Shown: positions 41,687 through 49,233 of the stretch, one piece after another | How the letters are laid out: each line of letters begins with the position of its first letter | How positions within the stretch are numbered: position 1 is the stretch's first letter | Source: JBPCRW01 sp050996405 | GTDB lineage: Bacteria > Acidobacteriota > Blastocatellia > Pyrinomonadales > Pyrinomonadaceae | Length of the DNA stretch: 49,233 nucleotides | Reading direction: 5' to 3' | Assembly: GCA_050996405.1 (NCBI GenBank) | Contig: JBPCRW010000079.1 | Coordinates: 1-49,233, forward strand | Program-made: the position numbers and the translations under genes | Notes under the pieces: model-generated | Seen by the model: only the letters and a program-made list of their open reading frames with translations | Told to the model about the DNA's origin: nothing | The model's database searches: none

Positions 41687-43744
41687 ATGAAACTTGAGAT
41701 TGAACTCGCGCCGCAAATTTTTTTCAATCAAAATCAATCGCCGGAGAAAAATTCTGCGGAAGAAATTACGGCAATGCTCGACAGCGGTATTCAAGCGGCA
41801 AAGAACGGCAATCGCGCCGCAGCCCGCAAACAACTTCTGCGTGTGACCGAAATAGAATCTGAAAATGAAACCGCATGGTTATGGCTGGCTTCAATCAGCG
41901 AATATCCGGAAGAACTGCTGGCATTTTTGCGGCGCGTTCTGGAAATCAATCCGCGCAGCGAACGCGCCCTCGAATGGTCGGCGGCAACCAAATCTCTGCT
42001 CGCCGATAATTTCGTTCAGCGCGGCATCGACGCGCGGCAGGAAAACCGTCTGGAATCTGCCTGCCGGTGTTTTCTGCAAGCAGTTGCCAATGATTCTCAA
42101 AATGAAACCGCCCGCCTCGAATTAGCTTTTCTTGCCGAAACGCCGGAAGAAAAAATCGCTTATCTGGAGCAGGTTTTAAACATCAATCCCGCCAATGAAA
42201 CCGCCCTGTCCGCGCTTGAATCGGTCAAACAGGAAGCGTTGCAGTCGCTTTTGAAAAACGCAAATTCAGCGGCAATTTCCGGCGAGCGAGAAATTGCCCT
42301 GCAACTGCTCGAAGAAGCCGAGCAGAGCGCGCCGGACATCGAAGAAATATGGATGTTAAGAGCATATCTTGCCGACAAATCGCAGGAAAAAATCGAATGT
42401 TATGAAAAAGTTTTGCAGCTAAATCCCGCCAACGAAGCCGCGCAAGCCGGACTATTTTCAATTCAGGCGGCTATTGAAAAAATCGACGGACAAAAATCTT
42501 TTGCCGAAGCTCTCAAAGACGCTTTTGAGGCTCAAGATTTTTCAAACGGTGACGCTCAATCCGAAGGATTTTCGGAAACTAATCCGGCGGAACAGCCCGC
42601 CGCCGTCGAAGAACAGGCAGAAAATTTTTCCGAGCCGGATGATTTTACGGGCGTTGAGATTTCGGAGAGTTCAGACGAGACGAATTTTGCCGAACATTAC
42701 GAAATAGACGCGGACAATCTCGAATTTGACGAAGAATTTCCGACAGGCGAAAATGTTCTTTTCGTCTCCGCTGGCGATGAAGAAATGATTTTCGATGCCG
42801 ACGAAGAAACGGTTTTTGAAATGAATGATTCCGCGCCGCAAAAAAACGTCGAAACGGATGTTTTTTTGCAGACAGAATCGAATGAATCTGAAAATAAAGT
42901 TTTTGACGACGCGCAGCTTTGCGCGGCAGAAACTAAAATCGCGGAAACTCCGGCTGTCAGTCCGCTAGAATCTCATTCGGGCATTTTATTAAAGCAATCC
43001 GTCAAACCTTTCGCCTGTCCTTTTTGTTACGCGACGAACGAGCCGCAGGCGATAATCTGCAATTCCTGCCGGACAATGCTTTCGCTTGCCGATTTGGAAA
43101 TGCTGCTGGCTTATCAAGCGGCGCATTTGGAAGTTTTACATTCCGCGATTGAAAATATGGAGACGGCGCGAGCGGGGCGCGAGCTTAGTGTGGAAGAACT
43201 GTCGCACTTGGCGATTGCTTATCTCAACGCCAAAAATTTACGAGCCGGTTTGACTTGTTTGCAGGAAGCCGCGCGGCAAAATCCGAACGACATCGGGCTG
43301 ATTTCAAAGATTAATTTTCTGGCGATTCGCCTGGCGGAAATCGAAGAACAGAACAGCAAATCCGCCAAAAACCAGATTAGAAAATGCACGATTATGATTG
43401 TTGACGACAATCCGACGATTAGAAAATTGGTTTCCGGCAAGCTCGAAAAATGCGGGCATACCGTCATTCCGGCAATTGACGGGCGCGACGCGCTGACGAA
43501 AATAAATGAAGCCGCGCCGGATTTAATTTTGCTCGATATTGCGATGCCGGAAATGGACGGTTATCAAGTTTGCCAGATTATTCGCAGCAGCGAAGAAACC
43601 AAAGACGTGCCGGTTTTGCTGATTTCCGGCAAAGACGGAGTTTTCGACGAATCACGCGGTCAAACGGTCGGCTCAAACGGATTTATCGCAAAACCTTTCG
43701 GACCGGAAACGCTGATGCGAACTATCGAAAATTATTTAATATAG
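41687..43744 (+). CDS. TPR protein with zinc ribbon and C-terminal response-regulator receiver
   Basis: A 685-residue cytosolic protein. Residues about 25-270 hold TPR-like helical repeats (AWLWLASISEYPEELLAFLR, LEINPRSERALEW, LNINPANETALSALES). About 280-440 are acidic and low in complexity. A zinc ribbon CPFC-x17-CNSC is at about 443-465. After a helical region, residues about 565-685 form a receiver domain (IMIVDDNPTIRKL, phospho-acceptor D617 in LILLDIAMPEMDGY, switch Ser/Lys in LLISG and AKPFG). There is no output DNA-binding domain, so it likely signals by protein contact, as PilG/PilH- or CheY-like proteins do. The sigma-54 promoter ahead of it fits regulated expression. Confidence 0.8.
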   Translation: MKLEIELAPQIFFNQNQSPEKNSAEEITAMLDSGIQAAKNGNRAAARKQLLRVTEIESENETAWLWLASISEYPEELLAFLRRVLEINPRSERALEWSAATKSLLADNFVQRGIDARQENRLESACRCFLQAVANDSQNETARLELAFLAETPEEKIAYLEQVLNINPANETALSALESVKQEALQSLLKNANSAAISGEREIALQLLEEAEQSAPDIEEIWMLRAYLADKSQEKIECYEKVLQLNPANEAAQAGLFSIQAAIEKIDGQKSFAEALKDAFEAQDFSNGDAQSEGFSETNPAEQPAAVEEQAENFSEPDDFTGVEISESSDETNFAEHYEIDADNLEFDEEFPTGENVLFVSAGDEEMIFDADEETVFEMNDSAPQKNVETDVFLQTESNESENKVFDDAQLCAAETKIAETPAVSPLESHSGILLKQSVKPFACPFCYATNEPQAIICNSCRTMLSLADLEMLLAYQAAHLEVLHSAIENMETARAGRELSVEELSHLAIAYLNAKNLRAGLTCLQEAARQNPNDIGLISKINFLAIRLAEIEEQNSKSAKNQIRKCTIMIVDDNPTIRKLVSGKLEKCGHTVIPAIDGRDALTKINEAAPDLILLDIAMPEMDGYQVCQIIRSSEETKDVPVLLISGKDGVFDESRGQTVGSNGFIAKPFGPETLMRTIENYLI

Positions 43745-43781
43745 TTGTAATTTTATCCCGAATCAATTAACTTCGATAGAT

Positions 43782-44354
43782 TTACTTCGTCGTGTCAATT
43801 TCAGCATATTCGAGTTTGAGTAGATTATTCTGCCGTTTGAACAGCCAACTATGATGGTTCGGGTCTTTGCCCGCCGCTTTGTTTTTGCTTGCAGAGGCGT
43901 AGCTGTAACTTTTAACCAGGCGATTGCCGGCTCTTTCGTCGGGGGTCGGAATAATCGTTAAATCGAAAATGACCTCGTTCGTATTAATATCCGGCACAGT
44001 CAAACGCACAATTTTCTGCACTTCTGCCGGAAGTTTCTCAAACGGCATATCGTAATCCGTAATTTGACTTATTTGCGCGTTGTTGCCTGATTTCGCATTA
44101 CTTCTCTCCTTCGCATCAACGGGTTTCGCTGTATCGAAACACAACTCCTGCGGAATGTTCGCTCCCTTCGGCAGACCGGCGACGCGCTTCTGCGAACATT
44201 CTGAAAGCGTCTGCTCGGCTGGCTCGATCACTATTGTCTGTGCAATATTTTTGCTGCCCGCATTAACCGGCAATTTAACGGGAACGGACTGCGAAGCCGT
44301 GTGCGCGCAAGCCGTCAGGACAATTCCGAATAAACTTAAAATCAGTTTAGCCAT
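43782..44354 (-). CDS. Lipoprotein of unknown function, partner of the lysozyme gene
   Basis: A 190-residue protein with a short signal peptide and lipobox (LTAC, Cys at about 16). Five later Cys or charged blocks show no known family. The start ATG overlaps the stop of the lysozyme-like gene (TAATG), so the two are translated together. It could be an envelope inhibitor or anchor for the enzyme. Confidence 0.7.
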   Translation of the reverse strand: MAKLILSLFGIVLTACAHTASQSVPVKLPVNAGSKNIAQTIVIEPAEQTLSECSQKRVAGLPKGANIPQELCFDTAKPVDAKERSNAKSGNNAQISQITDYDMPFEKLPAEVQKIVRLTVPDINTNEVIFDLTIIPTPDERAGNRLVKSYSYASASKNKAAGKDPNHHSWLFKRQNNLLKLEYAEIDTTK

Positions 44355-45028
44355 TATATCTTGCTCCAGTTATTCGCATACCAGCGCGCACGCGCAAGCG
44401 TGTCGTTAGCATAATCTTTTCCAGTTGTATAGGCATCGTTTTCAGGATAATAAAAACCCTTGCGACCACCGTTATATTTGCTTAGAGCCGTTGCAAACTG
44501 CTCGGATGCAGCAAGTTTCGGGTAAGAAGTTCCCGCATTATCGAGCTTATTCATAAATGTTTTGACACCCCATTCGAGCCAGCGTTCTTCGTATGGATTC
44601 AATTTAATCTTGCCGAGCGAGCGATTTAGTTCGGTAGTAACGGCGGAAAACGGCGCGGCAATACGGTCAAGCTGCAGCACGCCAAAGCCGTGATATGTTG
44701 GATGTTTCTCACCTCTTGAGGTTCTTGTGCCGTAATCGCCCCAACCCCAATAAATACTTGTCGGTTTAATTAAGGTAGTTCCCATATTGCTTTCGCGGCT
44801 GGCAATTCCGGCGAGCAAAGCGGGCGCAATAGAATAGGTAATTCCGAGTTTTTCAAAATTCGCTTTTAAATTATAATCGTTGATAAACTTAGAATGCAGT
44901 TCAGCCGCCTTTTCCGATGCGGGAACTCCTTTGAGTTTGGGAACGATTCGCGTTTTCGCGCCTGTCGGCTGTGATTTTAAGCCTTCGACAACATCGAGAA
45001 ATTTTTGATTTAACTCCTCAACCGTCAT
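44354..45028 (-). CDS. Goose-type lysozyme-like enzyme without signal peptide
   Basis: A 224-residue protein. The core resembles g-type lysozyme/GH23: APALLAGIASRESNMG with the catalytic Glu (about 81), IYWGWGDYGTR, YHGFGVLQLD and ALSKYNGG. Such enzymes cut peptidoglycan. No signal peptide is present, so export would need a dedicated system or cell lysis. A hydrophilic N-terminal 60 residues precede the fold. Coupled to the lipoprotein gene. Confidence 0.75.
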   Translation of the reverse strand: MTVEELNQKFLDVVEGLKSQPTGAKTRIVPKLKGVPASEKAAELHSKFINDYNLKANFEKLGITYSIAPALLAGIASRESNMGTTLIKPTSIYWGWGDYGTRTSRGEKHPTYHGFGVLQLDRIAAPFSAVTTELNRSLGKIKLNPYEERWLEWGVKTFMNKLDNAGTSYPKLAASEQFATALSKYNGGRKGFYYPENDAYTTGKDYANDTLARARWYANNWSKI

Positions 45029-45115
45029 ATTGTTTTCCTCACTTTGAGCTAGACAATATGCCCGACGAGAATTTTTGTCAACTATTAAATATTCAATCGA
45101 AAACTCCTGTTATAC

Positions 45116-45144
45116 AAACCGCCGAATTATTTTTTCGGCGGTTT
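45116..45144 (-). terminator. Hairpin terminator of the SDR gene
   Basis: AAACCGCCGAA (45116-45126) pairs exactly with 45134-45144 around a 7-base loop. The arm overlaps the last codons of the SDR gene. Confidence 0.65.
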
Positions 45145-45837
45145 GCTCGGACGAATTTCGATTTTGCTCGGCAAAGCGCGTTGATTGAAATTCAGTAAAT
45201 CAACGACGACCTGCGCGATGTCTTCGGGCTGGATTTGCCACAATTGGTCTTGCGAAGGCGTGTCGCCGCCGAAATAAGTATTGACCGAACCGGGGCAAAT
45301 TGTCGTCACTTTAATATTGTCGTCGCGGACTTCTTGCATCAACGCTTCGGTAAAACCGTTGACGGCGAATTTAGAAGCATTATATGCCGCCATTTTCGGA
45401 TGCGCGTTTTGTCCGGCGAGGCTCGAAATGTTAATAATGTAGCCGCCTTTACGCCGTTTCATCAGCGGAATCGTGTGATGACAAGTATAGAAAACGCCGA
45501 ACAGATTTGTCTGCAGAGTCTGCTCGAATTCTTCCGCAGACATTTTCTCAACCGTTTTGCCGATAATTCCAATTCCCGCGTTATTGACCAGAATATCAAC
45601 ACCGCCGAAAATCCGAATGCATTCGTCGAGCATCATTTTAACCTGCGCTTCGCTTCGCACGTCGCAAACTTCGCCTTCGACTTCGCCAAGCGCGGAAAGC
45701 TGTTCGAGCGCGCGTTTGAGTTCAAATTTGTTACGCGCGCAAATAAAAACTTTCGCGTCTTCTTTTAATAAACGTTCGGCAATCGCCCGCCCGATTCCTT
45801 TTGTGCCGCCGGTCACGACGGCTATTTTTTCTTTCAT
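45127..45837 (-). CDS. Short-chain dehydrogenase/reductase
   Basis: A 236-residue classical SDR. The cofactor motif is TGGTKGIGRAIAE (about 9-21), NNAG at 85-88, and the catalytic Ser-Tyr-Lys is in NISSLAGQNAHPKMAAYNASKFA. Substrate unknown. ATG 45837 has an AAGGG site and follows the previous gene's stop by two bases. Confidence 0.92.
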   Translation of the reverse strand: MKEKIAVVTGGTKGIGRAIAERLLKEDAKVFICARNKFELKRALEQLSALGEVEGEVCDVRSEAQVKMMLDECIRIFGGVDILVNNAGIGIIGKTVEKMSAEEFEQTLQTNLFGVFYTCHHTIPLMKRRKGGYIINISSLAGQNAHPKMAAYNASKFAVNGFTEALMQEVRDDNIKVTTICPGSVNTYFGGDTPSQDQLWQIQPEDIAQVVVDLLNFNQRALPSKIEIRPSKPPKK

Positions 45838-45839
45838 TT

Positions 45840-46805
45840 TCACCCTTGATAATTTGAAGATTTGTTGTCTTTATTCTTTTTCGGAACAATAAGTTTCGGA
45901 GAATCTTTGCGGTCTAATTCCGTCCACAGCAGCGTTAAGCTCCCGTCCGCGTCTTTGCGAACCAAGCGAAAAACTACGATAATATCTTCCCGCGCATCGC
46001 CGTCGAGTAAATTGAAAAGTCGTCCTCGAAACGGAACATAATACGCGCCGTGATAGGCGATGACACGCAAAGCGTAAGTCGTATTTTCAATCGCCTGCCA
46101 GCTATTTCTGTAAATATAATCTCCGAGTTTGATGCCGTTCGTAATTTTTTTGAATTGAACCGTCGCATCACGACTTTGCGGTTCGGGCTGATACTGAGCC
46201 AAAAGACGCACCTCATTATTCGCCAGCGAAATTCTTTCAAGCGGAACGTCGCCCAAAGCCGTGATGATTCCCTGCGAGAGAAGCGGGTCGCTGATAAAAA
46301 ATCCGTCTTTGTAACGAATATCCGCCAAAGATTCGCTGATATATTTTTTTCGGCGGAACGAATAAAAACCGCTGTTCGGAATCCATTTCAGACACTCCGC
46401 ATCAGCGCGGACAACTCCCGAATTTTCTTCGCATCCGGCATCTGGGAAAAGTTTTATCAATCCGGCATTCGACTGTTTGAGAAAATCGGCATAAACCGCC
46501 GAATCTTGATTGTCCGGTTTTAGCAACCCCTTTTGTTCCTTAGTTAGTTTAGCCGTTTGCAAAGGACTGATATTTTTAATTTCACTTGTCGGTTTGATGC
46601 TAACTCGCGACGACTCCGAAATTCTCCTCAGCTCCTCAAACCGCCCATCTTGTTCCGCACGGCTTTGCATTTCCCTCTGCCTTTGAATTTCCTCTTGTCT
46701 TTGATTTTCTGCTTGCTGTCGAGCGTCCGCGGCAGTTTGCCCATAAACATTGGATAAAAAGAAACTTGAAGCGATGAAAGTTGATAAGATAATTAATTTT
46801 CTCAT
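45840..46805 (-). CDS. Secreted protein of unknown function
   Basis: A 321-residue protein with a signal peptide (ILSTFIASSFFLSNVYGQ, cut near residue 22). Residues about 24-65 are a Gln/Arg/Glu-rich coiled coil. The rest (WIPNSGFYSFRRKKYISE, LADIRYKDGFFISD, AYHGAYYVPFRGRLFNLLDG) appears as a beta-rich periplasmic domain that I cannot place. It is followed by the SDR gene on the same transcript. Confidence 0.75.
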   Translation of the reverse strand: MRKLIILSTFIASSFFLSNVYGQTAADARQQAENQRQEEIQRQREMQSRAEQDGRFEELRRISESSRVSIKPTSEIKNISPLQTAKLTKEQKGLLKPDNQDSAVYADFLKQSNAGLIKLFPDAGCEENSGVVRADAECLKWIPNSGFYSFRRKKYISESLADIRYKDGFFISDPLLSQGIITALGDVPLERISLANNEVRLLAQYQPEPQSRDATVQFKKITNGIKLGDYIYRNSWQAIENTTYALRVIAYHGAYYVPFRGRLFNLLDGDAREDIIVVFRLVRKDADGSLTLLWTELDRKDSPKLIVPKKNKDNKSSNYQG

Positions 46806-46848
46806 AGTTCCCCTCTGGTTTTGATATGCGGAAACTAATTGACAGGTT

Positions 46849-48318
46849 TTACAATTTTTTCCGCAGAATTTCGTTGACGATTTTCGGGTTTGCTTTGCCG
46901 CTCGACGCTTTCATCGTTTGACCGACGAAAAAGCCGAAAAGTTTTTCGTTGCCGCCGCGATATGCGTTCACTTGATTTTGATTCTTTTCGATAATTTCGT
47001 CAACGATTTTTTCGATTGCAAATGCATCGGAAATTTGCTCGAAACCTTTTTCGGAAATTACTTTGTCGGCGGTTTTTCCGCTTGCGAACATTTCCGTTAA
47101 AACTTCTTTTGCTTGATTATTGTTGATTTTTCCCGCGTCCAAAGTTCTAATAAGTTCGGCTAAATTTTCGGCAGAAACGGACGAATCTTTGGCGGATTTT
47201 CCGGCGTTGTTCAGTTCGCGCAAAAGTTCCGACAAAATAAAATTTGCAGACGCGCGCGGATTACCCGACCGTTTAGCCGTCGTTTCGTAAAACTCCGCCA
47301 AATCTTTTTCCGACACGAGATGCGAAGCGTCGGCGTAGGAAAGTTCGTAATCTTTCATAAACCTGTCGCGCATCGCATCGGGCAATTCGGGCATTTCCGT
47401 TTTTATTTTTTCGATAAATTCACTTGAAACGACGAGCGGCTGCAAATCCGGTTCGGGAAAATAGCGATAATCGTGCGCGTCTTCTTTGGAACGCATCACA
47501 CGCGTTTGATTATTTTTTTCATCCCACAACCGCGTTTCCTGATTGACGGGTTCGCCTTTTTCGTGCGCTTCAATTTGACGTTCAATCTCAAACCCAATCG
47601 CCTTTTGCATAAACCGCACGGAGTTTAAATTTTTTAATTCGACTTTATTTCTAAACTTCTCCTCGCCGATTTTGCGGACGGAAACATTCGCTTCGCAGCG
47701 CAAATTTCCCTTTTCCATATCGGCATCCGACGCGCCGACCCATTGCAAAACTCTGCGGACGTGGTTGACGTAATCATACGCCTGCCACGAACTTCTAAAA
47801 TCCGGCGCGGTGACGATTTCGCCCAAAGGAGTTCCGGCGCGGTTCAAATCGATGTAGGAATATTTATCCGTTTCAGGCAAACCTTCGTGAACATTTTTGC
47901 CCGCGTCTTCTTCGAGATGCATTCGCTCGATGCGAATCGTCATTGGCTTAAATTCGACGGCGCGTCCCGTTTCATCACGTTCGGCGGTCATAATCACGAG
48001 TTCGCCGTTTGACGAAAACGGTTTGTCATACTGCGAAATCTGATAACCTTTCGGCAAGTCTGGATAAAAATAGTTCTTGCGCGAAAAAATCGAAGTTTCG
48101 TTGATATTTAAACCCAAAGCGAGCGCGGCGCGTCCGCCCAAATCAATCACTCTTTCATTTAAAACCGGCAGCGCGCCCGGCAATCCCAAACAAACCGGAC
48201 AAGTATTCGCGTTCGGCTCGTCGCCGAAATTCGCCGCGCACGCGCAGAAAATTTTCGTCTCCGTCGCCAGCTGCGCGTGGATTTCCATTCCGATAATCGC
48301 TTCCCAACCGGTTTTCAT
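46849..48318 (-). CDS. gatB: Asp/Glu-tRNA(Asn/Gln) amidotransferase subunit B
   Basis: GatB with GatA and GatC converts Glu-tRNA-Gln (and Asp-tRNA-Asn) to the amide form. The 489-residue protein starts at ATG 48318. Marks are IIGMEIHAQLATETKIFC, NTCPVCLGLPGALPVLNE, YFYPDLPKGYQISQYD, GTPLGEIVTAPDF, EVKNLNSVRF-like ELKNLNSVRF, and the tail domain QTMKASSGKANPKIVNEIL. Its ATG overlaps the methyltransferase stop (ATGA). Confidence 0.96.
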   Translation of the reverse strand: MKTGWEAIIGMEIHAQLATETKIFCACAANFGDEPNANTCPVCLGLPGALPVLNERVIDLGGRAALALGLNINETSIFSRKNYFYPDLPKGYQISQYDKPFSSNGELVIMTAERDETGRAVEFKPMTIRIERMHLEEDAGKNVHEGLPETDKYSYIDLNRAGTPLGEIVTAPDFRSSWQAYDYVNHVRRVLQWVGASDADMEKGNLRCEANVSVRKIGEEKFRNKVELKNLNSVRFMQKAIGFEIERQIEAHEKGEPVNQETRLWDEKNNQTRVMRSKEDAHDYRYFPEPDLQPLVVSSEFIEKIKTEMPELPDAMRDRFMKDYELSYADASHLVSEKDLAEFYETTAKRSGNPRASANFILSELLRELNNAGKSAKDSSVSAENLAELIRTLDAGKINNNQAKEVLTEMFASGKTADKVISEKGFEQISDAFAIEKIVDEIIEKNQNQVNAYRGGNEKLFGFFVGQTMKASSGKANPKIVNEILRKKL

Positions 48319-49233
48319 ATTTTTTGAAATAAAGGCATTATATCCTGATTTGCGTTCATCACCGAAATACAATTTTTCGGCAAATTCGATTTTCGCTGAA
48401 CAATTCGCGTATTATCAATTTTTTCAATCGGTTCGGGAACAAGATAATGTTTGGCTAATTCAGCCCAATCTTTATCTCGAATCGTAGCTGCTTCGTTCAA
48501 ATGAAAGCTCAACCAAACATCTCCGATTTTTGAATTTGCTTCCTCTTGAGTGAGTTTATTTTCGGCAATTTCCGCATACGTTTTATCAAATTCAAAACCG
48601 ATGTAATTTCTTCCCAATCGTTTTGCCGCCAAAGCTGTTGTTCCCGTTCCCGAAAATGGGTCAAGCACAATGTCGTTTTCATCCGTTGACATCAAAATTA
48701 TTCTTTCAAGAAGATGAATCGGTAATTGGCACGGATGCTCATCGCGGTATTTGTTATGTTTGACGCGGTGAATGTCCGTCCAAACATCTGAAACCAGCGA
48801 ACCGAACGGATGAAGCATAAATTTTTTTCCGCCGTAGTCTTTGTGCAAATAGCCGCACTTACGACAGCGTTTGTGAGGGTAACGAAGTTCATAAAATTTA
48901 TTTGCCCGCGCATTTTTGGCGTAAAACAAAATGCCGTAATGATTCGGTTGCAGAGATTTTCCCATCGGCGCGGTCGGCGCGTCCCACGAAATCCAATGCT
49001 TAAAATCTGCTTGTTGGTTGAGAAAACCGGCGTAATACGTCAGCCATTTCGGAATGTTGTGAACAAAAATCGAGCCGCTCGGTTTGGTTACGCGAACCAT
49101 TTCGGCAATCCATTTTTCGCACCAATTTAAATAATCTTGAAGCGCGAGGCTGTCTTTTGTGCTGGTATATTTTTTTTTCAAATTAAACGGTGGGTCGGCG
49201 AAAGTTACATCAATGCTCTCGTCGGGAATATCC
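48315..49233 (-). CDS. DNA methyltransferase, N4/N6 type (5' end outside window)
   Basis: At least 305 residues are visible, and the gene continues past the window. The order is catalytic DPPFN (motif IV, at about 49188) first, then FSGTGTTALAAKRLGRNYIG (motif I) and FEFD near the C-terminus, i.e. a beta-class amino-methyltransferase. A CxxC pair (RCRKCGYLH) lies in the middle. No restriction partner is visible. Its stop overlaps the gatB start, so it is cotranscribed with a translation gene. The recognition site cannot be read from sequence. Confidence 0.88.
   Translation of the reverse strand, partial: DIPDESIDVTFADPPFNLKKKYTSTKDSLALQDYLNWCEKWIAEMVRVTKPSGSIFVHNIPKWLTYYAGFLNQQADFKHWISWDAPTAPMGKSLQPNHYGILFYAKNARANKFYELRYPHKRCRKCGYLHKDYGGKKFMLHPFGSLVSDVWTDIHRVKHNKYRDEHPCQLPIHLLERIILMSTDENDIVLDPFSGTGTTALAAKRLGRNYIGFEFDKTYAEIAENKLTQEEANSKIGDVWLSFHLNEAATIRDKDWAELAKHYLVPEPIEKIDNTRIVQRKSNLPKNCISVMNANQDIMPLFQKI

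Overview
The window is a chromosomal segment of a Gram-negative bacterium. ADP-heptose genes (hldE halves), lipoproteins with lipoboxes and an outer-membrane-type sorting protein indicate an outer membrane. MqnD indicates menaquinone made by the futalosine route. This gene set, with DUF1385, YggT, a DUF5991-like protein and a TPR-receiver protein, fits Acidobacteriota best, perhaps class Blastocatellia; that is an inference from gene content, not from a marker phylogeny. Most of the window is densely packed housekeeping DNA. No rRNA or CRISPR array is present.

Layout. 1-2071: end of dnaE overlapping accA. 2072-11982: an AT-richer island between accA and ssb. Its cargo is a Ser/Thr kinase, an Xre regulator, a frameshifted DUF5991-like gene, a lipoprotein, a small basic protein, a dead IS1595-type transposase and a Lar-like zinc protein. 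It ends in a module of three consecutive tyrosine recombinases plus a TnpC-like protein, resembling Tn554-type and 'recombinase in trio' elements. 11983-14690: ssb, a PQQ-propeller protein, a DUF465 protein and rimI. 14782-19362 (minus): tsaB, a nucleotidyltransferase and HPr-kinase-like pair, and the heptose genes, one of them fused to a SIS domain. 19604-25100: mutS, then nagZ coupled to a peptide-binding lipoprotein. 25172-26226: tRNA-Gly and tRNA-Cys, then a decayed integrase and a decayed IS1 transposase. 26386-29670: ubiX, a methyltransferase, mqnD and a LolA-like protein. 29723-32936: plsC divergent from an M14-type peptidase broken by one in-frame TGA. 32996-35154: yggT, yggS, tRNA-Leu, rsmG. 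35210-41279: a GIY-YIG-like protein with a histone-H1-like tail, rpmE, DUF1385, Uma2, prfA, a histidine phosphatase and a flavoprotein. 41687-45028: a TPR/zinc-ribbon/receiver protein behind a sigma-54-like promoter, and a lysozyme-lipoprotein pair. 45127-49233: an SDR, a secreted protein, gatB and a DNA methyltransferase cut by the window edge.

How the genes work together. dnaE-accA is an old neighbourhood also seen in proteobacteria, so the island probably entered beside it. tsaB-rimI and rpmE-DUF1385-prfA are common translation-linked groupings. yggS-yggT, nagZ-lipoprotein and methyltransferase-gatB are coupled by short gaps or overlapping stop/start codons.

Most unusual points: the recombinase module whose middle member lacks conserved catalytic residues; an 18-bp perfect palindrome inside the xre gene; the M14 peptidase reading on in frame through a TGA; an orphan HPr-kinase/nucleotidyltransferase pair; the sigma-54-like promoter with a leader hairpin at the predicted start site; and a possible structured RNA after rpmE. 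All family names come from reading motifs by eye; no database search was run.
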